Shown here: positions 7,437 through 15,367 of the stretch, in pieces
Layout of the letters: the number at the start of each line of letters is the position of its first letter
Position numbering within the stretch: the stretch's first letter is position 1
Assembly: GCA_965365345.1 (NCBI GenBank)
Contig: CBDUBH010000037.1
Coordinates: 1-33,412 of the forward strand
DNA: 33,412 nucleotides
Origin: CBDUBH01 sp965365345
Lineage (GTDB): Bacteria > Bacteroidota > Ignavibacteria > Ignavibacteriales > SURF-24
Reading direction: 5' to 3'
The notes under the pieces: model-generated
What the model was told of the DNA's origin: nothing
Seen by the model: the letters and a program-made list of their open reading frames with translations, nothing else
Databases searched by the model: none
Program-made: the position numbers and the translations under genes

Positions 7437-8744
7437 ATGAGGAAGCTAGTACTTATTGCCGCAGCTTTATTTATTTTTGGGCAGATAAGTTTTGCACAAG
7501 GTATTTCAGCTCAATGGCAGAATTCGCGGCATGCCAATCCGGTTTGGTCAAGTTCCTTTGCTCAGGGAGCAGCATCTCAAAACAACAATTTACAAAACTG
7601 TGTTAGATGTCATGATGGAAACGGTTTTGTAAATTTCACGATGAATCTAACAACACAAACAGATACATTAACACAAGCAGGTCATAGAGCAATAGATTGT
7701 TCAACTTGTCATGATGGAGCACCCGCACTACGTGCAACACCAACAGGTAGCGACACATTGGCAAACGGATTTTCTTATGCAGGTATTACAACAGGTTCCG
7801 GAAACCTTTGTATGAACTGTCATAAAGGAAGAAGAGATGCCGATACATATGCAGTTTCCCCTGTAAGTTCTTCTCATTGGGGACCACATTATTCAGTTCA
7901 AACTGATGTTCTTTTAGGACAAAATGCTGCCAAATTTGGTGCAAATTATTCAACAGCAGATCCTAATTTCCATATCTCTACTATGTCTGCAAATGCAGAT
8001 GGAGATGGTGCTCAAGATGCATGTATTGATTGCCATAAACCACCTACACCTGCTGCTGGTCAACCGGGTAACAATTTGGTTGGTGGTCATACATTCAGAC
8101 TTCATGATGATTCAACCGGTGTAGATCTCGTTAATGCCTGTACCTCCTGTCACGGATCTTTTGCAACTTGGGATGAATTTAAACCATCAAGTTTCTCTCA
8201 AGATTATGATGGCAACGGAAATGCCGAAAGTGTTCAAAAAGAAGTTCAAGGATTATTAACACAATTGAGAATGGCATTACCTCCGGCAGGTCAAGATTCA
8301 ATTGATTGGGCTGCAATTCAAACAGCCGCAGATACAAACCTAAGCAAAGCTTATTACAACTGGCAAGTAATCGATCATGATGGAAGTTTAGGAATTCATA
8401 ATCCACAATATGCAGTTTCTGTACTTCAGGCATCATTAAATTTAATAACAGGAGTAAAACAGGAAAACAATTTAGTTCCAACTGATTTTGCATTGGAACA
8501 AAATTACCCGAATCCATTCAATCCGGTTACTACAATCACCTTCTCATTGCCTGAAGCAGCAAATGTAACTCTTAAAGTTTATGATGCTGTTGGTAATGAA
8601 ATTGCTACTTTACATCAAGGTCAATTAGCAGCAGGAACATTTTCTACAAGATGGGTCGCTGCTGGAGAAGCATCAGGAATTTATTTCTACAAACTCACAT
8701 CTGATAAATTCAACATGACAAAAAAAATGATCTTGATGAAATAA
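7437..8744 (+). CDS. T9SS-secreted multiheme c-type cytochrome, five CxxCH motifs
   Basis: A 435-residue exported cytochrome. The signal peptide MRKLVLIAAALFIFGQ... is cleaved near FAQ. CxxCH motifs begin at residues 55, 88, 125, 196 and 235, so five hemes are expected. A helix-rich block with QKEVQGLL and GIHNPQYAVSVLQASL precedes a T9SS type A sorting domain starting FALEQNYPNPFNP and ending KKMILMK. The region from about residue 120 to the end matches the C-terminal half of the preceding nonaheme protein in order and spacing (CxNCH, HYSxQxDVxxG, CHGS, KEVQ, HN-Y-V-LL-ASLN-LTGV, sorting domain). The present protein looks like a shorter version lacking the Ig-like domain and several heme sites. 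It has its own terminator. Likely extracellular; electron donor and acceptor unknown. Confidence 0.92.
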   Translation: MRKLVLIAAALFIFGQISFAQGISAQWQNSRHANPVWSSSFAQGAASQNNNLQNCVRCHDGNGFVNFTMNLTTQTDTLTQAGHRAIDCSTCHDGAPALRATPTGSDTLANGFSYAGITTGSGNLCMNCHKGRRDADTYAVSPVSSSHWGPHYSVQTDVLLGQNAAKFGANYSTADPNFHISTMSANADGDGAQDACIDCHKPPTPAAGQPGNNLVGGHTFRLHDDSTGVDLVNACTSCHGSFATWDEFKPSSFSQDYDGNGNAESVQKEVQGLLTQLRMALPPAGQDSIDWAAIQTAADTNLSKAYYNWQVIDHDGSLGIHNPQYAVSVLQASLNLITGVKQENNLVPTDFALEQNYPNPFNPVTTITFSLPEAANVTLKVYDAVGNEIATLHQGQLAAGTFSTRWVAAGEASGIYFYKLTSDKFNMTKKMILMK

Positions 8745-9047
8745 TCATAGATCAAATATAATTTTTTATTATAAAACCCGGATCGAAAAATCCGGGCTTT
8801 TTTATTTCTCTTATAATTTTCAGATTTGGAATAATTTTTTAATTATATTTGTAATCAAAATTCATCAATGAAATAATATCTGAAATAATAAATATTCTGA
8901 AAGATTAATTTATTCTTTAAATCTAATCTAATAAATTCAGCGAAATATACACAGCAATTATTAAAGTTTTGGATTAAAAAACTTTGTAAATAATCATTAT
9001 TTAGAAATCTCAATTTTATTTAATCATAAAAAATTTGGGAATTGAAA
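8745..9047. other. Spacer before hydF
   Basis: About 300 AT-rich bases. The first part holds the cytochrome terminator. TATATTTG at 8844-8851 matches the -7 box TAnnTTTG, but the nearest upstream TTTG is only 15 bases away, so I do not call it a promoter firmly. No gene or RNA is recognised in the rest. Confidence 0.5.
8777..8808 (+). terminator. Rho-independent terminator
   Basis: A perfect 7-base stem, CCCGGAT (8777-8783) and ATCCGGG (8790-8796), with a 6-base loop CGAAAA, followed by CTTTTTTATTT. It closes the pentaheme cytochrome gene. Confidence 0.9.
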
Positions 9048-10274
9048 TTGAATAGTGTTTCAAAATCTGAAAGAAAACATTTAATATTTGTCGGCAAAAG
9101 AAACGCCGGCAAATCTTCGCTTGTAAATGCATTTATCGGGCAAGATCTTTGTATTGTAAGCGATACTCCCGGCACAACTACTGATCCGGTAAAAAAAGCA
9201 ATGGAGCTTCTACCTTTTGGTCCTGTAGTTTTAGTTGATACAGCCGGAATTGACGATGAAGGCGAACTAGGACAAAAACGAATCAGTAAAACATTAAAAG
9301 CTCTTTCTTCTGCCGATTTTGTTATTGTTGTTTTAGATGCATCAAGTGAAATAAGTGAAAGTGAAAAAAAACTGTTTGAATTTCTGAATCAATTAAAAAC
9401 TCCTTTTGCAATTGTTCTGAATAAAATTGATACCGGAATAAATGATAAACTTTCTTCATCTTTAACAATTTATAATTCGAGTATCTTTAAAGTATCATGC
9501 AATAATTTGCAAGGAATTAAAGATCTGAAAGACAGCATTGCTAAATTAATTCCACAGGAATCTGAAATTCCACTTGTAAACGATTTAGTAAAAAAAGGTG
9601 ATGTGATTGTTTTAGTTGTTCCGATAGATACAGGCGCACCAAAAGGAAGATTGATAATGCCGCAAGTTCAAACTATTCGCGAAGCTTTGGATTCAAATGC
9701 GATAGTTGTTGTTGCTAAAGAAAATCAGTTAAAATCAGCGTTAGAGAATTTGAAAGAACAACCGAAATTAGTTGTAACAGATAGTCAGGCAATTCTGCAA
9801 GTTTCCGCAGATGTTCCTGATGAAATCCCGCTAACCACTTTTTCAATTTTAATGGCGCGTTATAAAGGTGAACTTCCCGTTTTTGTTGAAGGTTTGCGCC
9901 GGGTTGAAGAATTGAATAACGGCGATAAAGTTTTAATAGCTGAATCGTGTTCGCATCATGCACAGGAAGATGATATCGGGAAAGTTAAAATTCCCCGTTG
10001 GTTAAGATCTCACACAAAAAAAGAATTGGAAATTGATGTAAAAAACGGTGAGGATTTTCCTGAAAATATTTCAGAATATAAATTAATTGTTCATTGCGGC
10101 GGATGCATTCTTACGCGAAAAGCAATGCAGGCGCGGATAAATCAGGCAAAACTAATGAATGTTCCGATTGTAAATTACGGAGTTTTAATTTCCTACATGC
10201 ACAGCGCAATTCCGCGCGCGCTTTATCCTTTTGATGAAGCGATAAATACTTGGAAAAATTTATCAGTCAAATAA
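9048..10274 (+). CDS. hydF: [FeFe]-hydrogenase H-cluster maturation GTPase HydF
   Basis: HydF is the GTPase scaffold on which HydE and HydG products are assembled into the 2Fe subcluster before delivery to the hydrogenase. The N-terminal Era-like GTPase has the P-loop GKRNAGKSS (about residues 16-24), DTPGTTTDPV, VDTAG and NKID. The C-terminal cluster domain has ESCSHHAQEDDIGKVKIPRW, with Cys301 and His303, and HCGGC with Cys350 and Cys353. These are the family's conserved CxH...HCxxC ligands. No ATG is available. TTG at 9048 has GGGA seven bases upstream, while the TTG at 9042 has it too close, so I use 9048. No hydE, hydG or hydrogenase subunit lies in the window, so its partners must be elsewhere. 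A hairpin with a T-run follows. Confidence 0.95.
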   Translation: MNSVSKSERKHLIFVGKRNAGKSSLVNAFIGQDLCIVSDTPGTTTDPVKKAMELLPFGPVVLVDTAGIDDEGELGQKRISKTLKALSSADFVIVVLDASSEISESEKKLFEFLNQLKTPFAIVLNKIDTGINDKLSSSLTIYNSSIFKVSCNNLQGIKDLKDSIAKLIPQESEIPLVNDLVKKGDVIVLVVPIDTGAPKGRLIMPQVQTIREALDSNAIVVVAKENQLKSALENLKEQPKLVVTDSQAILQVSADVPDEIPLTTFSILMARYKGELPVFVEGLRRVEELNNGDKVLIAESCSHHAQEDDIGKVKIPRWLRSHTKKELEIDVKNGEDFPENISEYKLIVHCGGCILTRKAMQARINQAKLMNVPIVNYGVLISYMHSAIPRALYPFDEAINTWKNLSVK

Positions 10275-10316
10275 TTTTTGCTTCCAAAATTTTATTGAAA
10301 TAATTAAAACAATATA

Positions 10317-10365
10317 AGGAAAGAATCTATCTTTTTGATAAAAGCTTTCCTGATTTTTTTTATTT
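10317..10365 (+). terminator. Probable terminator after hydF
   Basis: AGGAAAG (10317-10323) pairs with CTTTCCT (10345-10351), and the intervening 21 bases can pair further through ATC/GAT. A T-rich tract (GATTTTTTTTATTTT) follows. It lies between the convergent hydF and chemoreceptor genes. Confidence 0.6.
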
Positions 10366-10387
10366 TAAATTTATATATCTGAAATTA

Positions 10388-12595
10388 TTAAACGAAATTC
10401 GCTTTCAATTGCTTTCTGCTTTCAGTGATCTTAAAAGTATCAATAAGATCCTGTAAATTTACGGTTAACCTGTTAAGATCTTCCGCCGCTTTTGCAATTT
10501 GTTGAGTTCCTGCGGCTGATTGCTGAGTAACAGATGAAATTCCCTCAATATTTCTGCTTATTTCTTCCGCTGTAACAGATTGTTCCTCGCTGGCAGCTGC
10601 AACTTGAACTGCAATATCTGTAACTTTATCTGCACTTGTTAAAATTTCTTTTAATGAACTGAAAACTTCTTCGGTTAATTTCATTCCGGTTACCACGGAT
10701 TCTTTTGCCTGATTCATTGAACTGTCAGCATTTTTTGCTTCACTTTGAATTGCTTTTATTGTGTCGGCAATTTCTTTTGTCGCTTTTGTGGTGCGTTCAG
10801 CAAGTTTACGGACTTCATCAGCAACGACTGCAAATCCACGTCCATGTTCACCTGCTCTTGCGGCTTCAATTGCGGCATTTAAAGCAAGTAAATTTGTTTG
10901 ATCTGCAATATCATCGATCACTTGTGTGATTTCACCGATTTGATCTGATTTATTAGCTAAAACAGAAATTATATTTCCGGTCTTTTCGGTTAATGCCACA
11001 ATTTGTTTCATTCCATCAATAGTTTCATTCACTTTTGATTGACCTTTTTCAGCAGAATTATTTGTGATTTTCGAATTATCGGCAACGATCGAAGTATTTT
11101 TTGTGCTTTCAAAAATTGTCCGTGTCATTTCCTCAACCGATCCGACAATTTCTTCAACTTGCTGCGCTTGTTCATTTAATCCGGCTGCAATTTGCTCACT
11201 GCTCGATGAAATTTCGGCAGCAGCGCTTGAAGTTGCTTCAATCGCATCTTTGACTTTCACTACCATTTGTCTAATATTTAAAACTGATCGGTTAAATCCT
11301 TTTACCAATTTTCCAATATCATCATCAGAATTTAAATTAATATTAACACTGAGATCTCCGCTTGCAAATTTTTCCATTTCATCTAAAATTATTTTGGTAT
11401 TCTTTTCAAGATATTCCTGATGCGATGCCAAAGATCTGTTAAATTCTTCCGCTTTTTTTGTTGCTTCTTCTGCTAATTTGCTTTTTAATTCAATTTCATC
11501 AAATGAGTTATGAATATTTTGAGTCATATTATTAAATACATTCGCTAAATCGCCAAACTCATCTTTGCTTTTAATATCAACTTTAATATCGAAATCGCCC
11601 GATGCAATTTTTTCCGATGATCTTTGCAGAATTTTCAGCGGACTTATAATCATTTTTCTGATCAATAAAAATATTATACCGATCAAAATTATAACGATTA
11701 TTGTGCTGTAAATAAAAAGTTCTGTTTTCGCTTTTGAGATCTGCTCGTCAATTTCTTGAGGTGAATAAATTGCAACCAGTTTATAATCCCATTCTGCAAA
11801 TTCAACCGTTCTTATTTTCCAACCGGAATTTAAAGTATTGCTCATTACAGAAGTAATTTGTTCAACTGAAATATTACCGGGTTTGAACAGAATTTTGCCT
11901 TTGCTGTCAAACAAAACATAATAACCTTTTTCAAGAATTTTTCTTTTATTTATCTCTTCCCCTATAGAATTTAAACTTGAAGCTTTATAACCGGTATAAT
12001 AAATACCAATAATTTTATTATTTGCATCAAAAATTGGTTCATATCCGGTTATATATGGTGATCCCAAAATATCAACCGCGCCGTAAAAAGATTTTCCCTG
12101 CTGGATTTCTTTAATTGCTTTTCCATTAGGATCTAATTTTGTTCCGATGGCTCTTTCGCCTTTATCTTTAATTACATTTGTACTGATTCTTATGAAATCA
12201 TTTTTATCACGGACAAAAATTGTTGCGGTACCTTCCATAATTGATTTTACGAAATCAACGGATTCAAAATTATTAGTCAGTAAAGAATTCCCGAATTTCA
12301 AATTCGGAATTTCCATTTCATTTAATTGAACCGTTCCTTCAATTTTCGGAAAGCCTTGCTTTTTCGAAATATCTTTTAATAAATTTAATGAAGATCTAAC
12401 CTGCATTGATAATATTTCATAGGTTACATTAAGGTTATTTTCGATTGAATGGATTTCATTTTCAATTTCCAGATTTACTTTTTCATTTATTTGATCTTCT
12501 TTTAATAAGGAAATATTATAGATCACTATTATGGAAACTGCGGAAATTAATAAAATGATAGGAATAACAAATTTTACCGTTATACTTTTTTTCAT
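10388..12595 (-). CDS. Methyl-accepting chemotaxis protein with periplasmic Cache sensor
   Basis: A 735-residue transmembrane chemoreceptor that relays ligand binding to CheA/CheW. TM1 is at about 6-30. The periplasmic part (about 35-285) looks like a Cache_3-Cache_2 domain (TATIFVRDKNDFIRIST, GSPYITGYEPI, IIGIYYTGYKA). TM2 is at about 292-314. A HAMP domain follows (ISPLKILQRSSEKIASGDF) and then a second HAMP-like segment (MEKFASGDLSVNI). The long signalling helix hairpin has the conserved tip IADQTNLLALNAAIEAARAG. There is no aromatic pentapeptide tether for CheR/CheB at the C-terminus. A TTG at 12637 lies in frame 14 codons upstream, but a TAnnTTTG box overlaps it and the ATG at 12595 directly precedes TM1, so I prefer the ATG. 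No che genes lie nearby and the ligand is unknown. Confidence 0.92.
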   Translation of the reverse strand: MKKSITVKFVIPIILLISAVSIIVIYNISLLKEDQINEKVNLEIENEIHSIENNLNVTYEILSMQVRSSLNLLKDISKKQGFPKIEGTVQLNEMEIPNLKFGNSLLTNNFESVDFVKSIMEGTATIFVRDKNDFIRISTNVIKDKGERAIGTKLDPNGKAIKEIQQGKSFYGAVDILGSPYITGYEPIFDANNKIIGIYYTGYKASSLNSIGEEINKRKILEKGYYVLFDSKGKILFKPGNISVEQITSVMSNTLNSGWKIRTVEFAEWDYKLVAIYSPQEIDEQISKAKTELFIYSTIIVIILIGIIFLLIRKMIISPLKILQRSSEKIASGDFDIKVDIKSKDEFGDLANVFNNMTQNIHNSFDEIELKSKLAEEATKKAEEFNRSLASHQEYLEKNTKIILDEMEKFASGDLSVNINLNSDDDIGKLVKGFNRSVLNIRQMVVKVKDAIEATSSAAAEISSSSEQIAAGLNEQAQQVEEIVGSVEEMTRTIFESTKNTSIVADNSKITNNSAEKGQSKVNETIDGMKQIVALTEKTGNIISVLANKSDQIGEITQVIDDIADQTNLLALNAAIEAARAGEHGRGFAVVADEVRKLAERTTKATKEIADTIKAIQSEAKNADSSMNQAKESVVTGMKLTEEVFSSLKEILTSADKVTDIAVQVAAASEEQSVTAEEISRNIEGISSVTQQSAAGTQQIAKAAEDLNRLTVNLQDLIDTFKITESRKQLKANFV

Positions 12596-12634
12596 ACTCT
12601 TTAATGCTTTTTTGAATTTATAGTATAATCGATT

Positions 12635-12642
12635 CAAAAATA
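12635..12642 (-). promoter_or_regulatory. Possible -7 box for the chemoreceptor gene
   Basis: On the minus strand TATTTTTG matches the Bacteroidetes TAnnTTTG box, about 40 bases before the ATG at 12595. No TTTG was found at the expected 19-21 base spacing, so this is a half-site. Confidence 0.3.
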
Positions 12643-12672
12643 ATTTTATTTATAAATCATCTTTTAAATAAA

Positions 12673-12701
12673 TGTAAAAATTCAGTGCAATTATTTTTAC
12701 A
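12673..12701 (-). terminator. AT-rich hairpin after the RluD-like gene
   Basis: TGTAAAAAT (12673-12681) and ATTTTTACA (12693-12701) form a perfect 9-base inverted repeat with an 11-base loop, immediately after the stop codon of the pseudouridine synthase gene. ATTTATTT follows on the minus strand. The stem is AT-rich, so termination strength is uncertain. Confidence 0.4.
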
Positions 12702-13682
12702 CTAAGATCTGAGTTCTTCTAAAAGAAGATTAAAATCAACAGGTAATTCAGATTCAAATTTCATAAACTCATTTTTATGAGGATGGATGAATCCTAAAGT
12801 TTTTGCGTGCAGGGCTTGCCGGGGCATAATTTTAAGTAAATTTTCTATGCGTGATTTCATTTTCGGGAGTTGTGAACCGTAAACAATTTTAGTTCCGCCG
12901 TAAGTTTCATCCCCGAAAATCGGATGATTTATAGATGAAAGATGAACCCTTATTTGATGCGTTCTTCCGGTTTTAAGATTTAATTTCAAAAGTGATGCAA
13001 ATTCAAATTCTTCGATGACTTTATAAAAAGTTACTGCTGTTTTTCCATCATTTTCACTTGCGGCAAATTTTTTCCTATCGGATTTACTGCGGGCAATATT
13101 TTTATTTATTTCGCCTTCCTGTTCTTTAAACAATCCCCAGCAAATTGCCCAATATTCCCTTTCTATTGTATGTTTACTGAATTGCTCTGCAAGTTTTGCG
13201 TGAGTAAAATCATCTTTTGCAACAACTAAAATTCCGCTTGTATCTTTATCAATTCTGTGGACGATTCCGGGTCTGCCCGGCTCATTTACATTGCTTAATT
13301 TTTGTGAGTGATGCAAAAGCGCATTAACCAAAGTTCCCGTGTAATTTGCATAAGCGGGATGCGCAACCATTCCGGCGGGTTTATTTACGATTAGTAAATA
13401 TTCATCTTCAAAAATTATGTCCAATGGAATTTCTTCCGGCTCGGCAAATTCGGGTCTGGGGGTAATTGGAATTTGAACTTCTACTATATCGAAAGGAAGA
13501 ATTTTGTGATTAGATTTTACTGATTTTCCGTTTACATGAACTAATCCGGCTTCAATTAATTTTTGAATTTTTGAACGGGTAGCATTTTCAATTAAATTTG
13601 AAAGTACAATGTCAATTCTTTCTTTTCTTTTACCTTCAGGAATTTCAAATCGAAGGTTTTTATTTGATATTATTTTTGCCAT
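12702..13682 (-). CDS. RluA/RluD-family 23S rRNA pseudouridine synthase
   Basis: This enzyme isomerises specific uridines to pseudouridine in RNA; position and domain plan fit RluD, which modifies the 23S rRNA helix 69 loop. The N-terminal S4 RNA-binding domain covers about residues 15-75 (RIDIVLSNLI...GLVHVNGKSVK). The catalytic domain has the signature HRIDKDTSG with Asp145 as nucleophile, plus LVNKPAGMVAHP and LKTGRTHQIRVHL. Length (326 residues) is typical. A TTG five codons upstream is possible, but the ATG at 13682 gives the expected N-terminus. The gene follows lspA by 37 bases, the common lspA-rluD order, and is the last gene of the ileS operon. Confidence 0.95.
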   Translation of the reverse strand: MAKIISNKNLRFEIPEGKRKERIDIVLSNLIENATRSKIQKLIEAGLVHVNGKSVKSNHKILPFDIVEVQIPITPRPEFAEPEEIPLDIIFEDEYLLIVNKPAGMVAHPAYANYTGTLVNALLHHSQKLSNVNEPGRPGIVHRIDKDTSGILVVAKDDFTHAKLAEQFSKHTIEREYWAICWGLFKEQEGEINKNIARSKSDRKKFAASENDGKTAVTFYKVIEEFEFASLLKLNLKTGRTHQIRVHLSSINHPIFGDETYGGTKIVYGSQLPKMKSRIENLLKIMPRQALHAKTLGFIHPHKNEFMKFESELPVDFNLLLEELRS

Positions 13683-13719
13683 AATTTTTAAGCGCAAACT
13701 TTAAAATTGATTTGCGCCT

Positions 13720-14343
13720 TTATTCAAGTTCCGGTTTTTCAAGTTGACCGGTTTCAATTTCGGATTCTTGATTTTCGAGGGCAATAGATTCAGGCACTTC
13801 ATCTTGAGCAACTTTATGGCTGAAAATTAAAAGCAGAACAACTCCTATAGAAACTGACATATCGGCAACATTAAAAATAGGCCAACGGTCAAATGAATAA
13901 CCGAAAAGGCTGATATCAAAAAAATCAACATCTAAAAAATCAACTACTTTTCCGTAAAACAGCGGTGCATAATCGTAAAAAACTCCGTAAAAAACCCTGT
14001 CAATTAAATTTCCTATTGCGCCACCTAAAATCAGCGCTAATGAAATTCGCAATGAAATTGCCTGATCTTTTATTTTATAAAGATAATAAACAATTCCGAA
14101 GCTTGCGAAAATTGAAAATAAAGACAGAAACAATTTTGATGATAAACCGAGATCTATTCCGAATGCCATTCCGGGATTTTCAACAAATGTAAATCTGAAA
14201 AAATCGCCTATAACTTTTATTCTTTCCGCATAATCCATTCCCTGATAATGCAGATTTAAAAACGGAATTGAAAATCCTTTTACAAGTAATTTTGTTATCT
14301 GATCAATTATAACAACAACAAATGAAATATATAATACTCTCAA
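13720..14343 (-). CDS. lspA: Lipoprotein signal peptidase (signal peptidase II)
   Basis: LspA is the inner-membrane aspartyl protease that removes signal peptides from lipidated prolipoproteins. The catalytic aspartates are Asp115 in GNLIDRV and Asp161 in FNVADMS. Other family features are DQITK near residue 14 and VENPGMAFG (54-62). Four transmembrane helices are visible. Two loops are longer than in the E. coli enzyme (about 35-48 and 120-150), and a Glu-rich tail of about 25 residues is added at the C-terminus. The start is TTG at 14343: a stop codon precedes it directly, no ATG exists before residue 36, and AAAGG lies about 9 bases upstream. It sits 26 bases after the DksA-like gene in the ileS operon. 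Confidence 0.94.
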   Translation of the reverse strand: MRVLYISFVVVIIDQITKLLVKGFSIPFLNLHYQGMDYAERIKVIGDFFRFTFVENPGMAFGIDLGLSSKLFLSLFSIFASFGIVYYLYKIKDQAISLRISLALILGGAIGNLIDRVFYGVFYDYAPLFYGKVVDFLDVDFFDISLFGYSFDRWPIFNVADMSVSIGVVLLLIFSHKVAQDEVPESIALENQESEIETGQLEKPELE

Positions 14344-14369
14344 TCAATTTGACCTTTTAAAATTGGCTT

Positions 14370-15338
14370 TTATTTTTTTTCCTGCTTTTGTTTTACCGGT
14401 AAACAAAGTTGACTGTGCGGAACTGCAGCAAGTCTATCTTTTGGAATCAATGGACAAGTAGGACAAAGATTTTGCGGTTCATCAATACAATCAACGCAAA
14501 TTCCGTATGTTCCGTTTTCAATTCTTTGCAAAGCATCATCAAGATAGCCTAAAAATTTATTTTCTCTTTGTGCCCACAAGTACAATTTTTCTCTTTCCAT
14601 TGCATCTGTTCCCTGTTCAGCCATGTGCAATGAATAAGGCGAACTTTCGTTGATATACTCGCCGGTGGTGGTATCCATCATTTGTTCGCGAAGATTTTGA
14701 AGCTGTTCAATTATCTCTTCTCTTTTTTCCAAAATGATATTTTTGAAATATTCAAGATCTTCTTTGCTGTAACCTTTAATTTTCTTTACCGTTTTTTTTG
14801 GAGAAGTTACTACTACTTCTTCAGCAGTTCTTAATTCTGAATTATCTGAGTTAGTATTTACAGCTTCGGGTTCAAATCCGGTATCAGTTGCTGCTTTTTT
14901 ATCAAATTCTTTTTCAGGCTGAACTTTAGATTTTTTTGTTTTAGGTTCTTTTACTTCTGCTTTATCTTTACTTTTTTTCTCTGTTGTTTTCTTTGCCATG
15001 ATATCCTTTTCTTTGGTTTTAATAGCCTTCTGTTTTTCTTTTTTATCTGCTTTTACTTTATCGTTCTTTTTCTTTGCCGCATCTTTTACAACTTTTGATG
15101 CTGCACTTTTTTTCGGAGCTGCAGCTGTTTTTTTAGCTTCGGGTTTTGCTTTTACTGCCGGTTTTGCCTTCGCCAGATTTTGTTTTTGCGATTTTTCTGC
15201 CGGTGCTTTTTCCGTAGCTTTTTTCTTTACATCATTTTTTTTAGTTACAGCTTTTTTTGTTGAACCGCTTTTTTTAGCAGGTTCGCTTTTTTTTGCTGCA
15301 GCTGATTTTTTTACGGGCTTTACAGATTTAGTTGCCAT
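14370..15338 (-). CDS. DksA/TraR-family zinc-finger protein with long lysine/alanine-rich N-terminal tail
   Basis: The last 130 residues are a DksA/TraR-type domain: a coiled coil (about 195-265, FKNIILEKREEIIEQLQNLR) and a zinc-finger region starting YGICVDC. Such proteins bind in the RNA polymerase secondary channel and modulate initiation. The finger is unusual: CVDC (281-284) is followed by an extra CPTC (292-295), and the normal final CxxC is reduced to one Cys (312). The first 190 residues are almost all Lys, Ala, Ser, Pro and Glu, like histone H1-type tails, and should be disordered and able to bind nucleic acid. The first ATG has GGAGGG seven bases upstream. A second in-frame ATG at 14999 (residue 114) has its own AAAAGGA. 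The gene lies between ileS and lspA, 29 bases after ileS. Confidence 0.9.
   Translation of the reverse strand: MATKSVKPVKKSAAAKKSEPAKKSGSTKKAVTKKNDVKKKATEKAPAEKSQKQNLAKAKPAVKAKPEAKKTAAAPKKSAASKVVKDAAKKKNDKVKADKKEKQKAIKTKEKDIMAKKTTEKKSKDKAEVKEPKTKKSKVQPEKEFDKKAATDTGFEPEAVNTNSDNSELRTAEEVVVTSPKKTVKKIKGYSKEDLEYFKNIILEKREEIIEQLQNLREQMMDTTTGEYINESSPYSLHMAEQGTDAMEREKLYLWAQRENKFLGYLDDALQRIENGTYGICVDCIDEPQNLCPTCPLIPKDRLAAVPHSQLCLPVKQKQEKK
15004..15010 (-). promoter_or_regulatory. Internal ribosome binding site inside the DksA-like gene
   Basis: On the minus strand AAAAGGA ends four bases before the in-frame ATG at 14999, which begins MAKKTTEKK, much like the first start MATKSVKPV. A 209-residue form with a shorter basic tail could be made from here. 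Confidence 0.4.
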
Positions 15339-15367
15339 CGTTATTCCCTCCGGAATAATTTATGAAA

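Noticed and set aside
8825..8851. TTTG/TATATTTG pair upstream of hydF as a promoter
   Set aside because: The spacing is only 15 bases and the leader would be nearly 200 bases long; left as unassigned.
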